A stretch of DNA of 64,000 nucleotides. Origin: Ahaetulla prasina. Its lineage: Eukaryota > Chordata > Lepidosauria > Squamata > Colubridae. Positions 51,769-62,725 of the stretch are shown piece after piece (the first letter of the stretch is position 1; each line of letters begins with the position of its first letter). The position numbers and the translations under genes were made by a program. The notes under the pieces are model-generated. The model worked only from the letters and a program-made list of their open reading frames with translations, searched no databases and had not been told where the DNA came from. The DNA lies in assembly GCF_028640845.1 (NCBI RefSeq), contig NC_080540.1:97687561-97751560 (forward strand), written 5' to 3'.

Positions 51769-53615
51769 GAATATTATGTATTGCAAGTTCTTTTCCATTC
51801 TCGAGTCTAATATTCTTAATAAGAACAGCTCTGGTTTAAATTCTATTTTTTGTTGTGTAATTTCTTTAGCACTTATAAGGAGTATCCTGCATAACAGGAA
51901 GCGAGCTTCCTATAATCTTCTCGGCTGTCCTTACTACTCTCTGTATGGACTTTCTATCTGAAGCACTGCTGCCACCAAACCAAACAGTGATGCAGATTGT
52001 TCAAACACTCTTAATCGTGCCTCTGTAAAAAGTGGTCAGGACAGAAGGAGAAAGATGTGTTCTCCTCATCCAATGCAGGAAATGCAAATGCTGGTTTGCA
52101 CCGGGGTGAAATCCAGAAGGTGCTGACACGTTCTGGAAAACCATTAGCAGAAATTTTGAGTAGTTTGGAGAACTGGCAAATACCACCTCTGGCTGTCCCC
52201 AGAGTGGGGTGGGAATGGAGATTTTGCAATATCCTTTCCCTGGAGTGGGGAGGGAGTGAGGATTTTGCAGTATCCTTCCTCTGGAGTGGGGAGGGAATGG
52301 AGATTTTTGCAATATTCTTCCCCCAGAGTGGGGTGGGAATGGAAATTTTGCAATATTCTTCCCCCAGGAGTGGGGAGGGAATGGGGATTTTGCAATATTC
52401 TTCTCCTGGAGTGGGGAGGGAATGGGGATTTTGTAGTAACCTTCCCCTGCCATGCCCACCAAGCCACACTACACACACCAAGCCACACCCACAGAACTGG
52501 CAGTAAAAAAAATTGGATTTCAGCCCTGTTTTATAGTCAATGATTTGTTCAGGAAAGGCAGGAAAAAATTACTTTGAAAGAAGTTGTACTTCACCTTAGT
52601 GTTATGCTAACACTAAAGCAATTGGCTACAATAGTTTAAAAAGACAGACTATAAAAACATAATGATACACTCAATGAAATAAATATAAGTATTGTTACAA
52701 TCAGAGTAGCAGACTTCTCACTCCTTTTGGTTTATCTCCTCTCTCATATTTATGATTACAGACAAACATATAGGTAAATATCAGAATCTGGTACTGTAGG
52801 CTGTCAGATCTAGGCTTCAGAAATCTGGATGTCCATTTATTTATTTATTTATTTTATTTATTTTATTTGATTTTTATACCGCCCTTCTCCTGAAGGACTC
52901 AGGGTGGTGTACAGGCATAATAAAACCGACAATACAATATACAAGTTTAAAATACGATTTAAAAAACTTATTTAAATTAGCCCAGTGATTAAAATTTACC
53001 ATACTAAAAAACCCCGTTTAAAATTAATAAATTTAACATTAAAATCCCAATTTAAGCCAGCCCCGGATAAAAGATGAGTCTTGAGTTCGCGAAATGTCCG
53101 AAGGTCAGGTATTTGGCGTAAACCGGGGAAGCTCGTTCCAGAGTGTGGGAGCCCCACAGAGAAGGCCCTTCTCCTGGGGCCGCCAGCCGACATTGTTTGG
53201 CGGACGGCACCTGAGAAGTCCTCTCTATGGGAGCGTGCGGGTCGGTGGGAGGCGTGTGGTAACAGCAGGCGGTCCCGTAAGTACCCAGGTCCTAAGCCAT
53301 GGAGCGATTTAAAGGTCATAACCAACACCTTAAAGTGCACGCGGAAGGCCACAGGCAGCCAGTGCAGACTGCGCAGGAGCGGTGTTACATGGGAGCTACG
53401 CGTAGCTCCCTCTATAACCCGCGCAGCTGCATTCTGGACTAACTGGAGCCTCCGGCGCACTTCAAGGGAGCCCCATGTAGAGAGCATTACAGTAATCCAG
53501 CGAGAGGTAGCAGGCGCATGAGTGACTGTGCATAAGGCATCCCGATCAAGGAAGGCGCAACTGCCGAACCAGGCGAACCTGGTGGAAGGCCCTCCTGGAG
53601 ACGGCCGTCAAATGG
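51769..53615. repeat. Tandem duplication, unit 2
   Basis: This is the second copy of 49909-51768: family A fragment (51769-52098), family D with minisatellite (52101-52528), the unassigned block, and then L2 copy b. The correspondence ends at the L2 position where copy b continues toward its 5' part ('atggtcttcaaacgacagcc'). Its L2 portion carries many 1-3 base deletions compared with unit 1. Confidence 0.9.
52101..52528. mobile_element. Family D repeat, duplicated copy with minisatellite
   Basis: A near-identical copy of 50243-50660. It differs mainly by fuller G runs in the fifth and sixth minisatellite units (52362-52442) and a few substitutions, such as gtgctgacacg for gtgctaacacg. Confidence 0.7.
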
Positions 53616-54670
53616 TCTTCAAACGACAGCCGATCATCCAGGAGGACACCCAAGTTGCGCACCCTATCCTTTGGGGCCAGTAACTCGCCTCCAACAGCCA
53701 GCCGCGGCTGCAGCTGACTGAATCGGGGTGCCGGCATCCACAGCCACTCCGTCTTGGAGGGATTAAGCTTGAGCCTGTTTCTCCCCATCCAGACCCGTAC
53801 AGCTTCCAAACACCGGGACAGCACTTCGACAACTTCATTGGGGTGGTCCGGGGTGGAAAAGTACAGCTGGGTGTCGTCAACGTACTGCTGGTATCTCACC
53901 CCGAAACCACTGATGATCTCACCCAACGGCTTCATGTAGATGTTGAACAGCAGGGGCGAGAGAATCGACCCCTGTGGGGCCCCACAAGTGAGGCCCCTCG
54001 CGGTCGACCTCTGCCCCCCTGTCAACACCGTCTGCGACCGGTCGGAGAGATAGGAGGAGAACCACCGATATACGGTGCCTCCCACTCCCAATCCCACCAA
54101 CCGGCGCAGCAGGATACCATGATCGATGGTATCGAACGCCGCTGAGAGGTCTAATAGGACCAGGGCAGAGGAATATCCCCTGTCCCTGGCCCTCCAGAGA
54201 TCATCCACCAATGCGACCAAAGCTGTCTCCGTGCTGTATCCGGGTCGGAAGCCGGACTGGAACGGGTCTAGATAGACATCTTCATCCAGGTGTTGGGGCA
54301 GCTGTCGCGCCACGGCACTCTCTACAACCTTCGCAACAAAGCGAAGGTTGGAGACTGGACGATAATTACCCAAAATAGCTGGGTCCAAAGAGGGCTTCTT
54401 AAGGAGGGGTCTCACCACCGCCTCTTTCAAGGTGGCAGGGAAAACCCCGTCCAACAAAGAAGCGTTGATAATCCTCTGGAGCCAGCCTCGTGTCACCGCC
54501 TGAGTGGCCAGTACCAGCCAGGAAGGGCACGGGTCCAGTAAACATGTCGTGCCGTGAAGCCTCCCCAACAACCTGTCCACGTCCTCGGGAGCCACAGGGT
54601 CAAACTCATCCCAAATGTGCTCAACAAGACGTGCCTCCTCTCCCTCGCTTGGATCATCCCAAATTCGAAG
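52823..54670 (-). mobile_element. L2-clade LINE (copy b), longest and best preserved
   Basis: This reverse-oriented L2 of about 1.85 kb has a (TTTA)n tail, the 'ataccgcccttctcctgaag' 3' block, the 3' UTR, the C-terminal ORF2 region (52996-53487, several frameshifts) and a long intact RT segment (53546-54595). It breaks off near 54670, with the N-terminal endonuclease missing. Confidence 0.9.
53546..54595 (-). pseudogene. L2 ORF2 fragment: 349-codon RT segment
   Basis: This open frame starts APEDVDRLLGRLHGTTCLLD and carries the RT blocks in order: LLKKPSLDPAILGNYRPVSN, FQSGFRPGYSTETALVALVD, LLDLSAAFDTIDHGILLRRL, GAPQGSILSPLLFNIYMKPL and the catalytic YVDD (codons 53873-53884). It goes on to NRLKLNPSKTEWLWMPAPRF and ends with a frameshift after VRQLR. 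YVDD in place of the YADD of its relatives is tolerated in other RT families, so activity cannot be excluded on that basis. The truncation makes it non-autonomous. Confidence 0.9.
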
Positions 54671-55719
54671 GCATCAGAATTATAGGATTTTTTAAAAACT
54701 CATATCTGTATATCCCTAGGCTATGCCTGGGAGATCATTACCTCATTCACTATAGCAAAAATAACTATACCTGATACTGAACTTTTTCATCTTTGTATAG
54801 GGAACTGTAGATCAGGAAGTTACAAAAAATTAAAAGGCTTTTAATTTAATTTTAATTTTTAATTTAATTTTAATTTTAATATGGGGTGCTCATGTCTTTC
54901 AAATAAATTTAATAAATAAATAAATTGGACCTGCATCTTTTGTGTATTGTAGTAGCAGAATATTTTTGAGATATTCTTCCTTTAAGAGTGCCCAACTCTT
55001 TCTTGAGTAATAGCCATAATTTAGGTTGCATTGGGCACTTTTCTCAGTCTACTAGGGTTATGTACTTTAGCGGAAAGGAATCAAATATTGGTATATTTGT
55101 GCTCTTTTTTTAAAAAAATCTTATCTTGCATTATAATAATTTAGTTCTTTATGACTAAAAGTTCTCCAGGAAGGTTATTCCCCTACTATGCTTTTTTCCC
55201 CACAACTCAACAGTAGAGATGGGCAGAAGGCCAGGGAGATATTTCACTTTGATGAAGTTTCAAGCAAAGCACTCTCTCAAAAACCGTTCCAGATTATAAA
55301 GATGATCTTTATCCTGAATAAGATTCCCCCCCCCCCCAGTCCTGGAGTCAGTTTTCAGAACCAGTACAATTCATTCTTGCCTGTGTTGAGCTGCAGTTTT
55401 ACTTCCCACATACAATGGTTTACCACCTAAAAATATGAAGAGACTACAGAGGCATGCAACCCAAAGCTTGCAGGAAAGAGTATTAGAATACAACCATCAC
55501 ATAGATGGGAAGTAGTTCCAAATTCTTCATGATTTTTGTTTTACAACTAGTAAAAAAAAAAGTTTAAAACCCTGTGCACAAAGGTTTAATTATATGTCTA
55601 CAACTGAACAGAGGCACATCTTCACAATGACTGAAGACATGTACAAAGCCCTTTTTTGCAAGAAGATGATTGCTACATGACTGGACATATAACAATCTGG
55701 ACATGGATAGATGTTTCTA
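54671..55719. other. Intergenic, unrecognised
   Basis: It contains a TTTAA-rich tract (54838-54885), an (AAAT) run (54902-54925) and a C run (55326-55337). I see no gene or recognisable element. Confidence 0.5.
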
Positions 55720-56465
55720 TCTATTTATTTATTTATTTTTATTTATTTATTTTGTCACACAGTATATATAAGCATAAGCATGAAATAACTATACAATATA
55801 TAAGCATATATATAAGTATGAGTATGTAATAACTATATTAATTGGATATAACAAAAGGAAACAATAGGACAGGAACGGTAGGCACGCTGGTGCTTTTACG
55901 CACGCCCCTTACAGACCTCTTAGGAATGAGGTGAGGTCAATAGTAGACAGTTTTTGGTTGAAGCTTTGGGGATTTTGGAAAGAGACCACAGAGTCAGGTA
56001 GTGTATTCCAAGCATTAACAACTCTGTTACTGAAGTCATATTTACTGTAATCAAGATTGGAGCAGTTAACATTAAACTTAAATCTATTGTGTGCTCGTGT
56101 ATTGTTGCAATTGAAGCTGAAGTAGTCTTCGACAGGAAGGACATTTTAATAGATGATTCTATGAATTAAACTCAGGTCATGTCAAAGGCAGCGTAGTTCT
56201 AAATTTTCTAAACCCAGGATTTCAAGTCTGGTGCCATAAGGTATTTTGTTGTATTCAGAGGAGTGGAGTACTCTTCTTGTAAAATATTTCTGGACACGTT
56301 CAATTGTATTGATGTCTAGGGGCAGGGTTCTACACAAACACAAAACATACCCAAAGCTAATACTGTAGGCATGCACTGAGAAGGACAGGGCACAGTTAAG
56401 TATCCAGAAATGTCTAATTAATCTAAGCAGCCCTATGCCAGAATAAATATCTGTCACTTGGTAAA
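55720..56465 (-). mobile_element. LINE family C, 3' part
   Basis: The tail is a (TATTT)n-type tract at 55722-55755 and the 3' UTR follows it. On the minus strand the ORF2 C-terminus reads HAYSISFGYVLCLCRTLPLD, INTIERVQKYFTRRVLHSSE and GTRLEILGLENLELRC. The same segment in the + strand copy (60840-61260) reads ...DINTIE... LEILGLENLELRC. It is a CR1/Rex-like non-LTR family whose exact clade I cannot fix. It is 5'-truncated with stops. Confidence 0.8.
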
Positions 56466-57994
56466 GGGGATGTTAGTTAGATGCCCTGACACATCTAGGC
56501 AAAAGCAGTAAGCCTTTTTCAAGCTTCACAAAGGCTCATTTGTTTGATGTAAAATCTCTGCTCTTATAAAGTGAAAGCCTAGAACAGTATTTTTCAACCT
56601 CAGCAAAATTATTATGTGCAGACTTCAACTCTGGGAGTTGAAGTCCACACATCTTAAGGTTGTTGTGATTGAGAAAGTCTGGACTAAAAAAAAAAGAGAT
56701 GCCACACTCCTGAACTCTGCAGCCCTTTGAAAGGAATTCACAGGATTCTGAAACACAGTAAAGGATCAAAAGAAAAAATTAAGAACTATAGCACTACTTC
56801 AGGTTAGTTCTAAAGCCACTACTCTGTTATTTTGTGCTGCTTTTAGAAACTGTGAGTCTCAAGAATAAGCATGACACAAATTCTGAAAGCCCTTATCATA
56901 AAAATCCTTTGGCACTGTATGATGGGCTGTCTATCTCAGAAGGAAGAACAGGTTGATGGCTGCACTGAATCAGAGCTTATTAAAAATATTTTGCTCTAGT
57001 CTTTTCCAAATTCAAGGTCCTTTGGCTCATCATAAATATTTCTACCAAGCTGAATAAATTATATTTCATGAAAGACAGTTTCATTGAACTGGCAACCTTC
57101 GTATGTTGCACTAAGGAGGACACTAATCCACTTTCAATGCTGTCAATTGCTGGGGCCAAATTGTCCATTTATCTGAAAAGGCTGGTATGTCAAGCTATTG
57201 CCCCTGCCAAGATGTTAACATTCCACCACTGAATTTTATATTAAAAATATTTATTATGAGGAAAGAAAATCTCTTGTTTTATTCCATTTGCTAATCCCGT
57301 TTAACTCTATTACACTGTAAAATAGACAGACACAATTTAATCAAAGCCAAGCAAAGTATTACCCAAATCAGTCTTCTTGGGTCCGATTGGTTTTGCAAAA
57401 GCGACAAGAATTTAGGTCAAATACAATTAGTGTGTGATAGCAGCCTGAGACATAAAGGCAGAACCATCCATACATGACTGTTTCAAGAGCATGAGGATTA
57501 GCCACCAGCTGTTTGTACTACTTCATAGCTAAGACGACCTTTTTTAAGATAGATACAATTCATATAAATAGTTATTATGGCTGCTTTTCTGAGAAATAAC
57601 CTTGCCAAAGGCAAAACAGTATTTATGAACTTTTTTCTTTTAATAGAAGGTAATCTCAGATTTACAATGTCTGAAAGCAGATGAAGATAATCAATTTTCA
57701 CAGAAATAACTATCAGTAAATTTTCTGAGCATTTCTTTGACCTCATTGGGTCACTTTCCTTTTTCTTAGTTTTTTTCTGGTTGAATGAACTTTGCAATTT
57801 TGTCGATGTCCTTTGATGCACAATGGGTTCTTAATGGGAGTCCCAGATTTCTACATCTTGACACAGCACATGGAAGATTACTACGTAAAAATGTCTGCTG
57901 CTTTTTTGTTGAGCTTCAAACAGGTTTAAGAAATCAGAGATTCAAATGTGATATTGTGATTTTGCTGAAGTTCGATATTGCAAAATTATTTATG
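56466..57994. other. Intergenic with one palindromic MITE
   Basis: 56585-56682 is a palindromic hAT-like copy. The rest is AT-rich and unrecognised; the frames at 57498-57821 and 57785-58048 have no family features. Confidence 0.5.
56585..56682. mobile_element. Palindromic hAT-like MITE, short copy
   Basis: Left 'cagtatttttcaacctcagc', core 'acttcaactctgggagttga' and right 'cttaaggttgttgtgattga' form a hairpin centred on the two 'cttcaact/gggagttg' words. It is the same family as 18605-18747. Confidence 0.65.
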
Positions 57995-58078
57995 CTGTCT
58001 GAGTTTGGTTGTTTCTTCTTGCAGACATTACATTACCCAACTAAGTAACATCATGAGTGCAAGTGAGGGTGGAGGGAG
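57995..58078. mobile_element. MITE arm ('cattacccaactaagtaac' family)
   Basis: It matches the left arm at 47228-47260. The right part is cut by the LTR that starts at 58079. Confidence 0.5.
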
Positions 58079-58551
58079 TGTCAGGGTTCCAAGTAATAGA
58101 TCTATTGCAAGCAAGAACTCTGAGGCAGGTAGATTCCTCAAAGAATAGCTTTATTGGAAATATCAAATTGGCATGTATCTGGTGAAAACCAACTCTGGGA
58201 GGCCCCTTAGTTCTCACCTAATTAAAAGTAAAAGTCTTCCCCTCAAACCCAAATGATCAGTTCAATCATGGCAGCGTCTGCAGGTCTGGTGACACCACTC
58301 CTCCTTCCTCTGGCCAGGTGTGAGAACATCCTTGGTTCCCAGGGGAAAGTATTTTATTTTGACTACACAACTATTATAAACCCAGTTTTATGATCAACAG
58401 TTCTGCACCATTTCTTTTCACCATATCTAACTGGAAGAAGCCACTGCCACCACATTTCTACACTACATGCTACAATATCCTGTACACCTTCAGAGTATAC
58501 ACCAAATTAACTCGTTGATCTACTATGGCAGTCAAAAACTAACCCATAACA
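58079..58551 (-). mobile_element. Solo LTR (third LTR of the window)
   Basis: On the minus strand it starts TGTTATGGGTTAG and ends with GGAACCCTGACA. A poly(A) signal (AATAAA complement at 58150-58155) lies about 75 bp before the end, as in an R-U5 region. I see no partner LTR or internal region. No obvious target duplication was found, so the start is approximate (58551 or 58554). The family differs from the other two LTRs. Confidence 0.6.
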
Positions 58552-58719
58552 ACAATTTTGACCTGACTCCAGAGTAGGCATAGAAGGCAAAGGTAGGATA
58601 TTTAATAACTCAATGATTTCTCAAAGCCTTAATGAATCTGTCTCTTCCCCTTCCAGTATATCTCCCTCTGTCCCACAGAGCAGAAATAAAATACCCGTGG
58701 AGATTTTCAATCATTCAGG
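58552..58719. other. Short intergenic stretch
   Basis: Nothing recognised between the LTR and the next palindromic element. Confidence 0.5.
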
Positions 58720-58915
58720 TCATGGTTGTCCCGAAGTGGTTTTTCCAAAAGACAACTGGACTTTCTTGGTTTTTTTTTTCCTTTAAAAATATGTTACTTC
58801 TCACAGAACTGAGGAAGTTTCATGGATGAGAAGCAAAACATTTTCAAAGGGAAAAACCAAGAAAGTCCAGTTGCCTTTTGGAAAAAGCATCTTTGGAACA
58901 ACTGAAAGAAGAGTT
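58720..58915. mobile_element. Palindromic MITE ('ccaagaaagtccagttg' hairpin)
   Basis: Left arm 'aaaagacaactggactttct' continues to 'tggttttt'. The right arm returns 'aaaaaccaagaaagtccag' and 'ttgccttttgg'. Loop sequences 'acttctcacagaactgagga' and 'tcatggatgagaagcaaaac' are partly complementary too. It forms one long stem of about 90-bp arms. No coding sequence is present. Confidence 0.7.
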
Positions 58916-59756
58916 GCTATTAGCAGAACATGAAATACCATCTTGCCTTCCCCTAAGCCACACAAATGTGGCATATGATGGGAAAGAGAAACAAGAAAAA
59001 TGTTATGCATTATATCTTGAAGAAAGGGCACATTAATGATATCAGTACCCAAAAAAGTTATCCTTAAAGTGTATATGAATAGGAAAGCTTTGCATTATGG
59101 ATGTAAATGGTTTATTCCATTGCACAAGATAGGAAAATAGGACAATAAGATACTTGAGTTTGGCAGCAGTAAGGGCAAACCACAAATAGTGAGGGCTGCT
59201 AAAATTCAGCCACATCTACAGGATTACAAATCTGCCATCCGTGAACTATGAGAAGCGCTAAGGCCTGAATGATTTGTATTTTGTTTTGCTTGTGCATTTA
59301 GTGTTTCTAACCTGGAAAGAAAGTTTCCCAGAATTGGATCATAGGCTTATAGAATTACATTTCTCAAGTTTATTCCTTCGTGCTGGAGGAGATTAACAAA
59401 ACTATTTAATCTCTACCACCAATAGTTGACATAATTCTAAGACACAGATGGCTGATCATTTAAATGTGTAATAGCACCTTTGAAGTCATCCTAGGGCGAA
59501 AAAGCACTTGTGATAAGCATTGTTTCTTGGAAAAAAAGATCAACTTAATTAAGTCTGTGGTGAAATTACATCCTAGCTTTTTGACAGAACTAACAGTTAC
59601 AAATTTGCTGGAGGTTGTTTTGCAACTGCTCTTGATGGTAAGGGGCAGGAGATCTTTGAAAATGTCTATGCATCAACTGTGTCCTTACTAATTTGATTCC
59701 TTTCCATTTTTAACCCATTTTTAGCTTCATAAATGGAACTCAGTGCTATTGTTGCA
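58916..59756. other. Intergenic, unrecognised
   Basis: AT-rich; no exon or element recognised. Confidence 0.5.
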
Positions 59757-61390
59757 GTAGAAGTCCTGTTCAGTAAGCTTTAATCAATCATCTTTATCTA
59801 TTGGACCTGATGGTCTATGTGCATACTTCTTAAAAAAGCTTTCCACTGTTATAGCAAAACCCCTAAGCATAATCTTTGAAAAATCTTTCAGGACCAGCTC
59901 CCTTCCCAAACTATGGTCACTAGCCACAGTCATCCCTGTCTTCAAAAAAGGAGACCCCAGCCTAGCTGAAAATTACAGACCAATTTCTTTATGCTGCATC
60001 ACCTGCAAAGTAATAGAATCAATTATCAACCAATCCATCACCCTCTACCTTGAAACAAACAACCTACTCTCTAATAAACAATTTGGTTTCAGAAAAAAAA
60101 TTATCCTGTAATTTACAACTTCTTCACTGCAAAAACATATGGACTACAAATCTTGATCAGGGCAAAGCAATAGATGCAATTTACATAGACTTCTGTAAAG
60201 CTTTTGACTCTGTGGTACATGACAAACTTCTAAAACTAAAATCCTATGGCATCTCCGGATCCCTCCATAATTGGATAACAGCATTCCTGTCAAACAGACA
60301 CCAAATGGTCAAAATAGGCAGTGCCCTATCAAATCCTGCTCCTGTCAATAGCGGTGTTCCCCAAGGCAGTGTTCTAGGACCAACACTCTTCATATTATAC
60401 ATTAACGACCTCTGTGACCATATTATAAGTAATTGTGTTCTCTTCGCCGACGATGTTAAACTATTTAACACTACCAACAATGCGGCTACCCTTCAAAAAG
60501 ACCTTGACTTTGTGTCGGAATGGTCAAAAATTTGGCAACTCCAAATCTCAACCAGCAAATGCTCTGTCTTACACATTGGAAAAAAGAATCAGAACACTAA
60601 GTACAAGCTTGATGGACATTACCTTGTAGATGATCCTCTCCCCATCAAAGACCTTGGAGTTTTCATATCAAACAATCTAAGTGCCAAAGCCCACTGCAAC
60701 TACATCGCCAAAAAGGCTTTAAGAGTTGTAAACTTAATCTTGCGTAGCTTCTTCTCCAGAAAGATTACACTACTAACTAGAGCATACAAAACATTTGCTA
60801 GACCAATTCTCGAATACAGCTAGCCTGTCTGGAACCCACACCTCATTTCGGACATTAATACAATTGAGCTGTCCAGAAATATTTTACAAGAAGAGTTCTC
60901 CACTCCTCTGATCACAACAAAATATCTTATGCCACCAGACTTGAAATCCTGGGTTTAGAAAATTTAGAACTCCGCTGCCTTTGGCATGACCTGAGTATAA
61001 CTCATAAAATCATCTACTACAATGTTCTTCCTGTCAAAGACTACTTCAGCTTCAATCGCAACAATACACGAGCACACAATAGATTTAAACTTAATGTGAA
61101 CTGCTTCAATATTGATTGTAGAAAATATGACTTCAGTAACAGAGTTGTTAATGCCTGGAATGCACTACCTGACTCTGTGGTCTCTTCCCAAAATCCCCAA
61201 AGCTTTAATCAAAGACTATCTACTATTGACCTAACCCCATTCCTAAGGGGTCTGTAAGGGGCATGCATAAGAGCACCAGCGTGCCTACCGTTCCTGTCCT
61301 AATGTTCCCTTTGATTGTATCCAATTTGTATGGTTATTTCACGCTTATACTTATATATACTGTTGTGTTTGACAAATAAATAAATAAAAT
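59757..61390 (+). mobile_element. LINE family C, long copy with RT and 3' end
   Basis: This 1.6-kb + strand copy starts inside the region before RT (SIGPDGLCAYFLKK...). It has the RT domain, a C-terminal region to ...LRGL* at about 61255, a short 3' UTR ('gcgtgcctaccgttcctgtc') and an (AAAT)n tail at 61375-61388. One extra A near 60100 shifts the frame, and a TAG at 60821-60823 splits the ORF. It is 5'-truncated and recent enough to keep most codons open. Confidence 0.85.
60050..60823 (+). pseudogene. LINE family C reverse transcriptase fragment
   Basis: 257 codons of RT. The first residues are out of frame; then come AIDAIYIDFCKAFDSVVHDK (the A box with the first catalytic Asp), LHNWITAFLSNRHQMV, SGVPQGSVLGPTLFILYIND, the catalytic FADDVKLF and SISTSKCSVLHIG-type sequence. 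It ends ARPILEYS at a TAG where related proteins continue PVWNPH. Motifs fit the Jockey/CR1/Rex group. Confidence 0.85.
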
Positions 61391-61399
61391 TAATCATAT

Positions 61400-62160
61400 A
61401 TCTTCCTATCCCAGGTCCTTGGGAAAGCACTCAATAGGAAGATAAAATGTCAAATCCAGTCTAAACAACTGGCTGACTGTGCAACCAAGCATAATAATAA
61501 TGGTAAGAGAAACCATTGTATTTCTTTACCCAGTCCTGGAGAACAGATGAAATGCAAATGAAAATTGTTCCAACCTTCAGAAAGGGGGAAAGGAAGCTCC
61601 AACACTATAAAACATTGAATCTGAATTTAATACCTATGAAATTCTAAATTAGATTATAAAGAAATTGATATGTGAGCACTTTAAAACAGTATGGTAATTA
61701 TCTGAAGTCAGTATGAATTTGTTAAGAACAAGTCTTGCCAAACGTATCTCATTTTTTGGTCAAGTAACTTCCTTAATGGATTTTGGGATTGTTGTAAACA
61801 TTATATATCTTGACTTCAGCAAAGCATCTGGACAAAGAACCTCATGACATGCTGATTAGCAGTCTAGTAAAGAATGAGCTGGATACCATAACAGTTAAAT
61901 GAATATTTAATTACCGGTATTTGAAAATTGTTATCAAAAAATGTTCATCAATGGTTTCTTTTTTAATTAGACTGAGTATTTTCAACATTTTGATTGATGA
62001 CTTCTATGAAGAAGCAGAATGAACACTCCTCAAATTTGCCAGTGGTATCAGTCCAGGAGTATAGCTTATAACCTAGCAAAAATAAATTGAAAAATTGAAA
62101 ACTATCTTGATTGGTTATAAAAATGGTCTGAATAAATTTTTAGCAATAGCACTTAGCTTT
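61400..62160 (+). mobile_element. Ancient CR1 LINE, RT region
   Basis: The decayed + strand still shows the CR1 RT coding order: 'agtcctggagaacagatgaa' (about 61531), 'cagtatgaatttgttaagaa' (about 61710), 'tatcttgacttcagcaaagc' (about 61806, the AFD region) and 'ttgattgatgacttctatga' (about 61990). Many stops. It resembles 43270-44950 in age and family. LINE C lies directly upstream. Confidence 0.7.
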
Positions 62161-62368
62161 AAAAACCACTTCCCAGTGCTTTTACAGCCCTCTCTAAGCG
62201 GTTTACAGTGTCAGCATATTGCCCCCAACAATCTGGGTCCCCATTTTACTGACCTTGGAAGGATGGAAGGTTGAGTCAACCTTGAGTGGGTCAGAATTGA
62301 ACTTCTGGTAGTGAGCAGTGAGTTAGCCTGCAATACTGCATTCTAACCACTGCACCACCAGGCTCCTA
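62161..62368 (-). mobile_element. tRNA-derived SINE, reverse
   Basis: Reverse complement gives the tRNA-like head 'gtggttagaatgcagtattg' at the high-coordinate side. The body has 'ctgggtccccattttactga' (shown here on +), and the tail 'ttagagagggctgtaaaagc' is at the low side. The tail resembles L2/CR1-type 3' ends. Boundaries are approximate. Confidence 0.75.
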
Positions 62369-62464
62369 CATTTTAAACAAATGATAATATTCTTAAAATA
62401 CCTGAAAGGAAATCATCCACAGCACTGAGAAAGTCAAGATTTAATACCTTGAATAGAAACAATG

Positions 62465-62725
62465 TACTATCTAGCCGTAGTGGCACTGTGGTTAGAATGC
62501 AGTATTGCAGCCTAATTCTGCTGACTGACAATTGCCAGAAGTTTGCCAGTTCGAGTCTCCCTGGTTCAAGGTTGACTCAGCCTTCCATTCTTCCAAGGTT
62601 GTAAAATGATGACCCAGATTGTGGGGGCCATATGCTGACTCTGTAAACTGCTTAGAGAGGGCAGTAAAGCACAGGGAAGTGGTATATAAGTCTACTGTAA
62701 GTGCTATTGCTACTGCTATCTACAA
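62465..62725 (+). mobile_element. tRNA-derived SINE, forward
   Basis: The head 'gtggcactgtggttagaatg' with 'cagtattgcag' and a B-box-like 'gccagttcgagtctccc' are seen on the + strand. The body has 'ggttgactcagccttccatt', and the tail is 'aagtgctattgctactgct'. It is the same family as the preceding reverse copy, about 100 bp away, so the pair is inverted. Confidence 0.8.
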
